Assembly: GCA_009920595.1 (NCBI GenBank)
Contig: RFZR01000019.1
Coordinates: 1-15,989 of the forward strand
Source: Alphaproteobacteria bacterium
GTDB lineage: Bacteria; Pseudomonadota; Alphaproteobacteria; Rhizobiales; Beijerinckiaceae
Length of the DNA stretch: 15,989 nt
Direction of reading: 5' to 3'
Shown here: positions 6,422 through 13,662 of the stretch, in pieces
Position numbering within the stretch: position 1 is the first letter of the stretch
Layout of the letters: every line of letters starts with the position of its first letter
Notes under the pieces: model-generated
Seen by the model: only the letters and a program-made list of their open reading frames with translations
Told to the model about the DNA's origin: nothing
Database searches by the model: none
Made by a program: the position numbers and the translations under genes

Positions 6422-7342
6422 TCAGGCGGCGCGGGTGACATCACGTGCCACATGCGAAAGCGCATCTTTGAGTGTTTGAAGCGTGGCATCGCGCTTCACA
6501 CCTTCTGTAGCGAGATGACGGCGATAAGACCGTGCGCCCGGACGACCGTGAAAAAGACCCAAAAGGTGCCGTGTCATTGCGTGAAGCGGTACACCGTCTT
6601 TGAGTTGCTTTTCGACATAAGGGAAATAGGCTTCAAGCGCATCAAAAGCATTTTCAAACGGCGCATCGTCACCGAAGAGATGAGGGTCGACTTCAAGAAG
6701 AAGTTCAGGCGTGTGGTACGCTGCGCGCCCGATCATCACGCCATCAACATGTTGAAGATGAGTTTCGATCGCATTGATTGTGTCTATGCCGCCATTGATC
6801 GCAACTGGATAGACACCAAGACGTTGTTTCAAGCGATAGACGCGCTCATAATCAAGCGGCGGGATCTCGCGATTTTCTTTCGGTGACAATCCTTTGAGCC
6901 AGGCTTTACGCGCATGCACCGTTAAGGCGTCGCATCCCGCTCTGATCACGCCATCGGCGAGGTCATCAAGTGCCGTTTCAATATCTTGTTCATCGACGCC
7001 CAAGCGACATTTGACCGAGACAGGAATTTTGACAACCGCTTTCATCGCGCTGACACATGAAGCAACAAGATCCGGCGTGAGCATCAAGCAGGCGCCAAAA
7101 TTTCCCCCTTGCACGCGATCAGACGGACAGCCGACATTCAAATTGATTTCATCATATCCAAAAGATTCAGCAATCTTCGCGGCTTTTGCCAATGCATCGG
7201 GATCAGAGCCACCAAGCTGCACGACAACACGATGCTCAGCTTCATCAAAACCAAGAAGCCTCTCGCAGCGGCAATGGCGATCCGTCCACTCCATCATAGG
7301 CGCCACCGCAAAACGCATCGCTTTGATCGGGATCATGGTCAT
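6422..7342 (-). CDS. dusA: tRNA-dihydrouridine synthase A with internal deletion
   Basis: DusA is an FMN enzyme that reduces U20/U20a in the tRNA D-loop. The family core is unmistakable: APMMEWTDRHCR (about 13-24), VVVQLGGSDP, DEINLNVGCPSDRVQ with the active-site Cys, HARKAWLKGLSPKENR and INGGI. After HCR the protein jumps with one residue to ERLLGFD. In DusA proteins these are separated by about 26 residues containing the LLYTEMVTTGA block, the second strand of the barrel near FMN. The total is 306 residues against about 330. The frame is preserved. Loss of a barrel strand should abolish activity, so this is either a recent lesion or an assembly error. The start overlaps the upstream ABC stop by 4 bp (ATGA), implying coupled translation. 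Confidence 0.88.
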   Translation of the reverse strand: MTMIPIKAMRFAVAPMMEWTDRHCRCERLLGFDEAEHRVVVQLGGSDPDALAKAAKIAESFGYDEINLNVGCPSDRVQGGNFGACLMLTPDLVASCVSAMKAVVKIPVSVKCRLGVDEQDIETALDDLADGVIRAGCDALTVHARKAWLKGLSPKENREIPPLDYERVYRLKQRLGVYPVAINGGIDTINAIETHLQHVDGVMIGRAAYHTPELLLEVDPHLFGDDAPFENAFDALEAYFPYVEKQLKDGVPLHAMTRHLLGLFHGRPGARSYRRHLATEGVKRDATLQTLKDALSHVARDVTRAA

Positions 7343-9690
7343 GATGCGCGCGCCTCGTTCGATGACGAGGGATCAGCGGCCCTGAGCAAGGCCTTTGTGA
7401 CGGGATGCTTTGGTGCTAGATAAAGATCGCGCGTGAGGCCGCGCTCGACAATCTCTCCTTTGTCGAGAATGAAGATGCGATCAGAGAGGCGGCGCGCTGC
7501 GGCGGTATCATGCGTAATGAAAAGCATAGTGATGCCGTGAATGGCACGAAGTCGCTCAAGAAGCGAGAGAATTTGATCGCGAATTTCAAAATCAACTGCT
7601 GAGACCGGCTCGTCAAGGATCAGAAGATCGGGTCTTGCGATGATGGCGCGGGCAATCGCCGCGCGCTGCGCTTGGCCGCCTGAAATCTCATGCGGGTATC
7701 GTGTGAGCAAATGCGGATCGAGTCCGCAATCGCGCGCAGCTTCTGCGACTTTCGGATTATTGGTAGAAAGTAATAGAGGCTCGCCAATGCTTTCGCCAAT
7801 CATCCATCGCGGGTTTAATGAACCGACCGGATCTTGAAACACCATTTGCACACGGCCTTTGCCTGATGACCAAATGATTTCGCCTCGTGACGCGCGATCA
7901 AGTCCTGCCAGGATGCGCGCGAGTGTCGATTTGCCCGAGCCGGACTTGCCCACAAGTGCGACGATCTCGCCTTTATTGATTGTAAGTGAGATATTTGTGA
8001 GCGCATCAAAGGAGTGTGAAGACTTGAAAAAAAATCGTGAAGGAGTGCGATAGGTTTTTTCTAAAGTCTTTATTTGCAAAAGGGGTGGAGCTTTTTGTGA
8101 TGATGTTACAGTATCTTCTTTGTGACTGAGCGCCAAGAGGCGCGAGAGTTCAGGTGCCTGATCCTTTAAGAGCGGAAGTGTGCCCGACTCCGTAATACGA
8201 CCATTCTTCATCAAGATGAATCTATCAGCAACACGCGCCAAAATCGGTAAATCATGACTGATCAAGATGATGCCAAGTCCGTCATCTTTTGCGAGTTGTT
8301 TTAATAAATCGATGATTGCATTTTCTGTCATCACGTCAAGCGCGGTTGTAGGTTCATCAGCGATCAGAATTTGTGGCGAAAGCACTAAGGCCGCCGCGAT
8401 CATCACACGCTGGCGCTGTCCACCGGATACTTCATGGGGATAGCGTTTAAAGGCGGGGATATCTTTTGGAAAACCGACACGATCAAGATTCATTTGTGCT
8501 TTCTCGCGCGCTTGTCTCCAGCTTAATCCATCAACACGATGAAGCGCTTCAGCGACATGATCGCCAAGTGTCATTAAAGGATTGAAGGCGCCCGCTGGAT
8601 CTTGAAAGATTAATCCAATTTTTCGACCCCGAAGAGATTCGAAGGATGCGTTTTGAGAAAGTGACAATTTTTCGCCGTCAAGGATAAGTGTTCCGCTATA
8701 TCGCGCGCGTGGCGGTAACAAACCGCACAATGCGCGAGCAGTCATCGATTTGCCAGAACCTGATGCCCCGACAAGCCCAAGTATCTCGCCCTTCTTGAGC
8801 GTGAATGACACATCATCCAGCACAGGATGCACGCCGAAATCGACATGCAAGCCTTTGAGTTCAAGCACGGCCATGATCATGAGCCTCGCGCCGTCGTGGA
8901 TCTGCATTTTCTGCAAGTCGCCGATCCATGTGAATAAAAATGCCGATGCCGCAATCGCTAAACCTGGAATGATCGCGAGTCGTGGAGCGATGACAATCAA
9001 GGTCTGCGCTTCATTGAGCATACGCCCCCAGCTCGGCATCGGGGGCACAACACCAAGGCCGACATAAGAGAGGCCCGCTTCTGCGAGAATGCCAAGACCC
9101 ATTTGTAACGCGATTTGTGCGAGTGCCACGCTCGAGACGAGGGGCAAAATATGGATTACAGCAATCGTAATTGTCGATCGTCCTGCAAGCCGTGCGGCTT
9201 TGACAAAATCTTTCGTCCACAGTGGACGTGAAGCGCCATAAATGGTGCGGGCAAATACTGGAATGTTAAAGAGCCCGATGGCAAGTCCGGCCGTCAGAAT
9301 GCCGGATCCTAAAATATTGTGAAGAAGAATCGCAATCACAAGTGCGGGAAAAGCGAAAATCAAATCGTTAAGCGAGAGAATGGAGCGACTAAGCACATTC
9401 TCTTCCGCAGAGGCGATGAGTCCCAGCGGAATTCCGATGCCCGCACCAATGATGACAGCCATCGCCGCCACCGAGAGTGATGCAAAGCATCCACCAATGA
9501 CCATCGCGAATGTATCGCGTCCAAATTGGTCTGTACCGAGCCAATATGTTGAGGAGATCGGAAGAAGACGCTGATCAATTCGAATTTGATAATGATGGTC
9601 CATGAGAGACATGGCGGCCGCCAATGCGACATAGATCATCACAAAGAGAAATCCGCCGGTGATGAGTTTATATTGAAATCTCTTTGTCAT
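7339..9690 (-). CDS. Peptide/nickel-type ABC transporter: DppC-like permease run on into a double ATPase (YejF/DppDF-like)
   Basis: This 783-residue frame holds three units of an importer of peptides, nickel or similar solutes. Residues 1 to about 265 are a DppC/YejE-type permease with the GTDQFGRD motif (52-59) and the ATPase-contact loop KAARLAGRSTITIAVIHILP (164-183). From residue 273 (MAVLELKGL) two ABC ATPase domains follow. The first has Walker A GASGSGKS (308-315), SGGQRQR and LIADEPT; the second has GKSGSGKS, SGGQAQR and LILDEPVSAVD. Such permeases normally end GD-x6-DPR as separate proteins. Here the frame leaves that pattern at WIGD (255-258), while another frame supplies RLAENADPRRR and a stop at 8863-8861. 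The fusion is therefore probably produced by a small frameshift near 8911-8920. It overlaps both neighbours by 4 bp. Confidence 0.85.
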   Translation of the reverse strand: MTKRFQYKLITGGFLFVMIYVALAAAMSLMDHHYQIRIDQRLLPISSTYWLGTDQFGRDTFAMVIGGCFASLSVAAMAVIIGAGIGIPLGLIASAEENVLSRSILSLNDLIFAFPALVIAILLHNILGSGILTAGLAIGLFNIPVFARTIYGASRPLWTKDFVKAARLAGRSTITIAVIHILPLVSSVALAQIALQMGLGILAEAGLSYVGLGVVPPMPSWGRMLNEAQTLIVIAPRLAIIPGLAIAASAFLFTWIGDLQKMQIHDGARLMIMAVLELKGLHVDFGVHPVLDDVSFTLKKGEILGLVGASGSGKSMTARALCGLLPPRARYSGTLILDGEKLSLSQNASFESLRGRKIGLIFQDPAGAFNPLMTLGDHVAEALHRVDGLSWRQAREKAQMNLDRVGFPKDIPAFKRYPHEVSGGQRQRVMIAAALVLSPQILIADEPTTALDVMTENAIIDLLKQLAKDDGLGIILISHDLPILARVADRFILMKNGRITESGTLPLLKDQAPELSRLLALSHKEDTVTSSQKAPPLLQIKTLEKTYRTPSRFFFKSSHSFDALTNISLTINKGEIVALVGKSGSGKSTLARILAGLDRASRGEIIWSSGKGRVQMVFQDPVGSLNPRWMIGESIGEPLLLSTNNPKVAEAARDCGLDPHLLTRYPHEISGGQAQRAAIARAIIARPDLLILDEPVSAVDFEIRDQILSLLERLRAIHGITMLFITHDTAAARRLSDRIFILDKGEIVERGLTRDLYLAPKHPVTKALLRAADPSSSNEARAS
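8861..8920 (-). other. Original C-terminus of the DppC-like permease, now out of frame
   Basis: Read on the minus strand from 8920, the frame gives RLAENADPRRREAHDHGRA and then TGA at 8863-8861. Joined after the in-frame WIGD this restores GD, six residues and DPR, the standard permease ending. The stop would overlap the ATPase start (ATG at 8874 or 8880), a common operon arrangement. The shift needed equals loss of 4 nt (or an equivalent change), for example one copy of a CGAC tandem. This is strong evidence that permease and ATPase were once separate genes. Confidence 0.65.
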
Positions 9691-10646
9691 GCCGCGGCTC
9701 CGATGCGCCGCAAACGCGGATCCACCAAAGTTGCGATCAGATCCACGATGTAATTAACGAGAATGACACTGCCGACAAGCAGCATCGCGGCACCTTTGAT
9801 TAATGGAAGGTCGCGTTGTGTGATCGCTTGAAAAATTAAACGTCCAAGACCTGGAAGCGAGAACACCGTTTCGATGATCACGGTTCCCGCAAGCAGAAAT
9901 GAAAATTGCAAACCCATGATCGACAAGACAGGCAACATCGCATTCGGTAAAATGTGATGCCAAAGAATATCTCTTTCAGAAAGACCATGGGCACGCGCGC
10001 CAAGCACAAAATTTTCTTGCGCTTTATCGCGCATTTCAGCGCGAACAATGCGTGCCAAAATCGCCGCTTGCGGAAGCGCCAAAGCCAAGACGGGCAGAAA
10101 CAATGACTTCAAAGCAATAAGGCTACCGCTCTTCCATCCTGCAAAGCCACCTGCCGGAAACCAATGAAGGCTTACAGCAAAAATCATGATCAATAAGAGA
10201 GCGAGCCAAATATTGGGAAGCGCGAGCGTGAGCTGAAACCCGGTTTTGATGGCGTGATCGAGTCTTGATCCATAATGCTGCGCGGAAAGCGCACCGAGTG
10301 GAATGGCTAGAAGTGTTGTGAGAGCGAGTGCCATAATGGCAAGAGGCAGGCTCACGGGAAGACGTTCCGCGATTAAAGTGAGAACTGGCGTTGCATAGGT
10401 CATGCTCGTTCCGAGATCGAAGCGCAGCAATCCGCCGATCCATGAAACATATTGAATGATCAGCGACCGATCGAGACCTAATTGATGACGAAGCGCTTGC
10501 AGCGTGTCGGGGCGCGCATCGGTGCCGAGCATGAGTTCAGCGGGATCGCCAGGCAACACATCGACAATCAAAAAGATAAGAAGACTCGCAAGCGCTAAGA
10601 AGAGCACGAGGCCTGCCAGTTTTCGGATCAGGATGCGGATCACCAT
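9687..10646 (-). CDS. Peptide/nickel-type ABC transporter permease (DppB-like)
   Basis: A 319-residue inner-membrane permease of the DppB/OppB/YejB class. It has the N-terminal membrane segment followed by DVLPGDPAELMLG (about 29-41), and QLGLDRSLIIQYVSWI, the typical periplasmic start of this family. The cytoplasmic ATPase-contact loop is VLGARAHGLSERDILWHHILPNA, and the FSLPGLGRL and DPRLRR endings are present. Length is normal and no lesion is seen. Its stop overlaps the start of the second permease by 4 bp (ATGA), so the subunits are translated as a set. No substrate-binding protein gene lies in the window. The substrate (oligopeptide, nickel, opine, glutathione and others are possible) cannot be assigned. 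Confidence 0.9.
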   Translation of the reverse strand: MVIRILIRKLAGLVLFLALASLLIFLIVDVLPGDPAELMLGTDARPDTLQALRHQLGLDRSLIIQYVSWIGGLLRFDLGTSMTYATPVLTLIAERLPVSLPLAIMALALTTLLAIPLGALSAQHYGSRLDHAIKTGFQLTLALPNIWLALLLIMIFAVSLHWFPAGGFAGWKSGSLIALKSLFLPVLALALPQAAILARIVRAEMRDKAQENFVLGARAHGLSERDILWHHILPNAMLPVLSIMGLQFSFLLAGTVIIETVFSLPGLGRLIFQAITQRDLPLIKGAAMLLVGSVILVNYIVDLIATLVDPRLRRIGAAA

Positions 10647-10718
10647 TGACGATGCACGAGGCTCACAATCTGGGTCTAGCAGAGGGTCAAGGCTTTCGGC
10701 ATGGCCGAGGGCTTTCTG

Positions 10719-11201
10719 TCAAGCCTTTGATCCAATGAGGCGGTCTTTCGTTGCCGCTATGATGGATTTGAGGCCTGGCTCAAGAATAGCATCCTCCGCG
10801 TCGTCAAAGCCGAAACGTTCGATTTTGCGAAGGCCTTTTTCTTTGTAGTCATCAACCTGCTTGCGGACTTCCATGAGATACACGTCCACACGCGCCAATT
10901 CCCAATGGCCTGAGCGCCGTTTCCAGAAGACATAAGAGCCGATTGGCTCGTCGTCGATGTTTCCGGTCAATCCGCCTTCTTCAAGAGCCTCCTGAGCCGC
11001 CGCCTCAGAGGGGGTTAGCTCCTTCATCGGATTGCCTTTGGGGATCGACCAGCGGCCGGAATCTCGCGTCGTAATGAGGATGACATGCCAGGATCCGTCT
11101 GGAGACCGCTCAACCGGAAGCGCCCCGACCTGTTTGATGGTCGAAGGATCGAGGTCATTTGAGGGGCCCGTCTCGCTCGTCATGGGCCTATCGGAATCCA
11201 A
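10719..11201 (-). CDS. Nudix hydrolase
   Basis: A 160-residue protein with a Nudix fold: a strand giving RWSIPKGNPMK (about 50-60), then the Nudix helix region SEAAAQEALEEGGL (65-78). Nudix enzymes hydrolyse nucleoside diphosphates linked to another group, using glutamates of the REUXEE core bound to divalent metal. The glutamates are present (Glu71, Glu74, Glu75) but the usual Arg before them is Gln70, so the consensus is slightly degenerate; some diphosphoinositol-polyphosphate-type Nudix proteins also vary here. Two starts are possible, ATG 11201 and ATG 11183 (MTSETG), neither with a strong ribosome site. It precedes the ABC permease by 72 bp on the same strand and might share its transcript. 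Substrate unknown. Confidence 0.85.
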   Translation of the reverse strand: MDSDRPMTSETGPSNDLDPSTIKQVGALPVERSPDGSWHVILITTRDSGRWSIPKGNPMKELTPSEAAAQEALEEGGLTGNIDDEPIGSYVFWKRRSGHWELARVDVYLMEVRKQVDDYKEKGLRKIERFGFDDAEDAILEPGLKSIIAATKDRLIGSKA

Positions 11202-11297
11202 TTCGGCCCGGCGGTCAACCTTCGGGGCCGAGGAGTCCCGATTTCTTGATAAAAAGCGTCACCGTTCAGCCTCAAACGGGGTTGCGCTCCTTCTTAT

Positions 11298-11324
11298 TGC
11301 ATTGAATGATAGTGGCCCAATGCA
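11298..11324. promoter_or_regulatory. Inverted repeat upstream of the response regulator (possible operator)
   Basis: Perfect 7-bp arms TGCATTG (11298-11304) and CAATGCA (11318-11324) flank 13 nt. A weak promoter-like pair, TTGCGC (11282-11287) and AATGAT (11305-11310) with 17-nt spacing, would place the dyad over the -10 and start site, 35-60 bp before the TTG start. Dimeric NarL/FixJ-type regulators bind such dyads, so autoregulation is conceivable. No direct evidence. Confidence 0.3.
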
Positions 11325-11344
11325 TCGGATAAGGATGTCAGCAT

Positions 11345-11353
11345 AGGGGGGAG
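11345..11353 (+). promoter_or_regulatory. Strong ribosome binding site fixing a TTG start
   Basis: AGGGGGGAG lies 5 nt before TTG 11359, a near-ideal Shine-Dalgarno position. It supports the rare TTG start, after which the product immediately reads TDHTILIADDHP, the expected N-terminus of a receiver domain. Confidence 0.7.
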
Positions 11354-11358
11354 TTGAG

Positions 11359-12027
11359 TTGACGGATCACACGATTTTGATCGCCGATGATCATCCGCTT
11401 GTCCGTGGCGCCCTTCGCGAGGCGGTTTCCGCGATTGTTAAAAACTCAACCGTGATTGAAGCAGGCTCTTTTGATGAGCTCGTTGCAGCGTTTCAATCTG
11501 ATGCCGATATTGATCTCGTTCTGCTCGATTTAACGATGCCGGGCGTGCAAGGTTTTTCAGGCCTTCTCTTTTTGCGTGCGTCTCATCCTGAAGCGCCGGT
11601 AGCGGTCGTATCAGGCAATGAAGATCGCATGGTGATCAGACGGTGCATTGAACTCGGTGCGTCTGGCTATTTACCGAAATCACTTGATCCGGGCGCCATG
11701 AAAGCGGCGATCAAATCGGTCCTTGATGGTCAAGTGTTCACGCCTGATGATGTTGATCTCTCAGAGTCTCCAGATCGTGAAACAAGCGATATGGTCCGGC
11801 GTTTGGCAACACTCACACCGCAACAAGTGCGTGTGTTGATGATGTTGTCGACGGGTCTTCTGAATAAACAGATTGCTTATGAGCTTTCAGTTTCGGAAGC
11901 CACAGTTAAAGCTCATGTATCAGCTATATTGCAAAAGCTTGATGTTGATAGTCGTACGCAAGCCGTGATTGCCGCGTCAAAAATTGCAGCCGGTCAATGG
12001 ACCGGAGTTTCGCAATCCATCACCTAG
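11359..12027 (+). CDS. NarL/FixJ-family response regulator (REC + LuxR-type HTH)
   Basis: A 222-residue two-domain transcription factor. The receiver domain (about 4-125) has the acidic pair Asp10-Asp11, the phosphoacceptor Asp57 in LLDLTMPG, Ser85 in VVSGNED and Lys107 in GYLPKS, so phosphorylation chemistry should be intact. The LuxR-type HTH (about 150-208) contains LTPQQVRVLMMLSTGLLNKQ and SVSEATVKAHVSAILQKL, the DNA-recognition helix region. The start is TTG at 11359, supported by a strong ribosome site. No histidine kinase gene is in the window, so it is an orphan here. It is divergent from the Nudix gene and converges on pyrD. Target genes are unknown. Confidence 0.92.
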   Translation: MTDHTILIADDHPLVRGALREAVSAIVKNSTVIEAGSFDELVAAFQSDADIDLVLLDLTMPGVQGFSGLLFLRASHPEAPVAVVSGNEDRMVIRRCIELGASGYLPKSLDPGAMKAAIKSVLDGQVFTPDDVDLSESPDRETSDMVRRLATLTPQQVRVLMMLSTGLLNKQIAYELSVSEATVKAHVSAILQKLDVDSRTQAVIAASKIAAGQWTGVSQSIT

Positions 12028-12052
12028 ATGGTTATTGCACGTTCTGAAAATT

Positions 12053-13150
12053 TCACAGAAAACTTTCAATCGGCCAAGTTTGCCAATCTTCAACCGCGCG
12101 TCCAACAAGTTGAAGTGGTGAGGAAAGGCCGTCTTTATTCATTCGCTCAATGAGTCCCCGCTTGATCTCGTTGATCAAGCCCGGACCTTTGTAGACAAGT
12201 GATGAATAGAGTTGAATGAGACTCGCTCCCGCTTCGATTTTACCAATCGCGGTTCTGGCAGAGTCGATGCCACCAACCCCGATGAGGGGGAATTGATTTT
12301 CAACCCGAATAAAGGCTTCTGAGAGCATTTTTGTTGACAGCGGATAGAGCGGCTTTCCGGATAGACCACCGCTTTCCAATCTTTGCCTTTTATCATGCAA
12401 AGACTTTGGTCGTTTGACCGTTGTGTTAGAAATGATCAGCGCATCAATGCCGCGCTTGCGTGAGACTTCAACAACATCATCAAGATCTTGAAAAGAAAGA
12501 TCAGGCGCAATTTTCAAGAAGACCGGCTTCTTTGGACCATGCTTTGCGGCTTCATCGCGCTCGTTCAATGTCCAGGCAAGAAGATCATCAAGGCTGTCGC
12601 GGTTTTGTAGCGTACGTAAGCCAGGCGTGTTTGGTGAAGAAATATTGACCGTGAAATAAGAAGCGAGTGAAGCAAATGCGCGGATGCCTTTGACATAATC
12701 GGAAACCCGGTCAGTTGAATCCTTATTTGCCCCAACATTAATACCGACGATACCCTGTGTTGTTGTACGCGCTTTCAAACGATCCGCCACAATATCATGT
12801 CCATGATTATTAAATCCAAAACGGTTGATGACCGCTTCATCAGGCACGAGGCGAAACAAACGTGGTCTTGCATTTCCCTTTTGCGGTAAAGGCGTAACGG
12901 TACCGCATTCCACAAATCCGAAACCCAAACCCAGCATCGCATCAGGCACTTCGGCATTTTTATCAAAGCCAGCCGCAAGGCCGATAGGATTTGAGAAATT
13001 CAAACCAAAAAGTGAGACGCCCAAACGCGGATCGTCATCGATCGGCTTACGGGGTCCAAAACGTTTTAAAAGATCAATCGTCAGATTATGTGCGTTCTCC
13101 GGATCCATCCGGTGAAGAAGGGGTTTTGCCAGAGAAAACAAAAATGTCAT
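12053..13150 (-). CDS. pyrD: Quinone-dependent dihydroorotate dehydrogenase (class 2)
   Basis: Oxidises dihydroorotate to orotate in pyrimidine synthesis, passing electrons to membrane quinone. The 365-residue product has the N-terminal class 2 membrane-association helices (MTFLFSLAKPLLHRMDPENAH). It also has the FMN-binding core GLAAGFDKNAE (57-67), RFGFNN (110-115) and VNISSPNTPGLR (168-179), where the second Ser (about 172) is the expected catalytic base. LIGVGGI near the C-terminus binds the FMN phosphate. No lesion is seen. Its ATG overlaps the DUF952 stop by 4 bp, so the two are co-translated; this pair is common in Rhizobiales. It converges on the response regulator with 25 bp between. 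Confidence 0.96.
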   Translation of the reverse strand: MTFLFSLAKPLLHRMDPENAHNLTIDLLKRFGPRKPIDDDPRLGVSLFGLNFSNPIGLAAGFDKNAEVPDAMLGLGFGFVECGTVTPLPQKGNARPRLFRLVPDEAVINRFGFNNHGHDIVADRLKARTTTQGIVGINVGANKDSTDRVSDYVKGIRAFASLASYFTVNISSPNTPGLRTLQNRDSLDDLLAWTLNERDEAAKHGPKKPVFLKIAPDLSFQDLDDVVEVSRKRGIDALIISNTTVKRPKSLHDKRQRLESGGLSGKPLYPLSTKMLSEAFIRVENQFPLIGVGGIDSARTAIGKIEAGASLIQLYSSLVYKGPGLINEIKRGLIERMNKDGLSSPLQLVGRAVEDWQTWPIESFL

Positions 13151-13500
13151 GGCAAGAGTCCTTCAAAATCATGCGTGCCATCTGCAAGAAGAGGGAGTGG
13201 ACTTATGCGCGTCACAAGCTTTGTGGCAAGTGGTCCATAAAAATGCGGAAAAAGATCACCGCCGCGTGAAGGTTCATAAATCAAAGCCTCACCCAAATCG
13301 TGATCATCAAGTGTGAGCAAGAGGAGATCACTCTGTCCTCGAAAATGTCGACGCGCCGTTTCTTGCACTTGGGCTGCGGTTGAAAAATGGATGAAGCCAT
13401 CGGCGAGATCAACAGGCGCTCCGTTAAACACGCCCGTCTTTTCGGCGTCCTGCCAGAGCCCTTTCGAGATGATTTTATAGATCAACATAAGCACAGCCAC
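13147..13500 (-). CDS. DUF952 family protein
   Basis: A 117-residue protein matching DUF952: IYKIISKGLW at the start, DLADGFIHFSTA (about 31-42), then SRGGDLFPHFYGPL (about 78-91). These blocks hold the conserved His and Arg residues of the family, whose fold is related to ADP-ribosyl/phosphotransferase-like domains but whose reaction is not established. The reading frame opens with GTG 13500; ATG 13488 (giving MLIYKI) fits homologues equally well, and neither has a clear ribosome site. It is upstream of and overlapping pyrD, as in related genomes, which suggests shared expression rather than a pyrimidine role. Confidence 0.85.
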   Translation of the reverse strand: MAVLMLIYKIISKGLWQDAEKTGVFNGAPVDLADGFIHFSTAAQVQETARRHFRGQSDLLLLTLDDHDLGEALIYEPSRGGDLFPHFYGPLATKLVTRISPLPLLADGTHDFEGLLP

Positions 13501-13512
13501 GGGCGGAAGGGG

Positions 13513-13526
13513 CGGGCGATCGCCCG
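13513..13526. promoter_or_regulatory. 14-bp perfect palindrome in a divergent intergenic region
   Basis: CGGGCGATCGCCCG is self-complementary over all 14 bases, centred 19-20 bp before the DUF952 GTG and about 140 bp before the S24-like regulator. With no loop it is a better candidate for a dimer-binding operator than a terminator. A 14-bp palindrome is expected about once per 16 kb by chance, so the intergenic location is the only reason to note it. Confidence 0.25.
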
Positions 13527-13591
13527 ATGTCTTTCAAGTCGCAATGCGCGTTAAGAGCCACGAATCCGGCACTTTCTCAACCCTAACATGC

Positions 13592-13621
13592 TTGCCAATA
13601 AGGAGAAAATAAACCTATAAA
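13592..13621 (+). promoter_or_regulatory. Putative promoter of the S24-like regulator gene
   Basis: TTGCCA (13592-13597) and TATAAA (13616-13621) are separated by 18 nt in a locally A+T-rich stretch. This predicts a start near 13628 and a 35-nt leader before ATG 13663. The -10 matches TATAAT at five of six positions. Confidence 0.5.
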
Positions 13622-13662
13622 CAGTCAAATTTCAGATAAATATCCTTGCTCGGGGGCGGTTG

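Noticed and set aside
7339..9690. A genuine, novel three-domain permease-ATPase-ATPase fusion transporter
   Set aside because: The permease C-terminus with its stop codon is recoverable in another frame with exact family spacing, so a frameshift is the simpler explanation.
10647..10718. Terminator or promoter in the gap between the Nudix gene and the permease
   Set aside because: Only a 5-bp stem (TCGGC-CAT-GCCGA) without a T-run, and no convincing -35/-10 pair; the two genes may simply be co-transcribed.
12042..12060. Possible bidirectional terminator TTCTG...CAGAA between the response regulator and pyrD
   Set aside because: Only five A/T-rich pairs around a 9-nt loop and overlapping the pyrD end; too weak to call.
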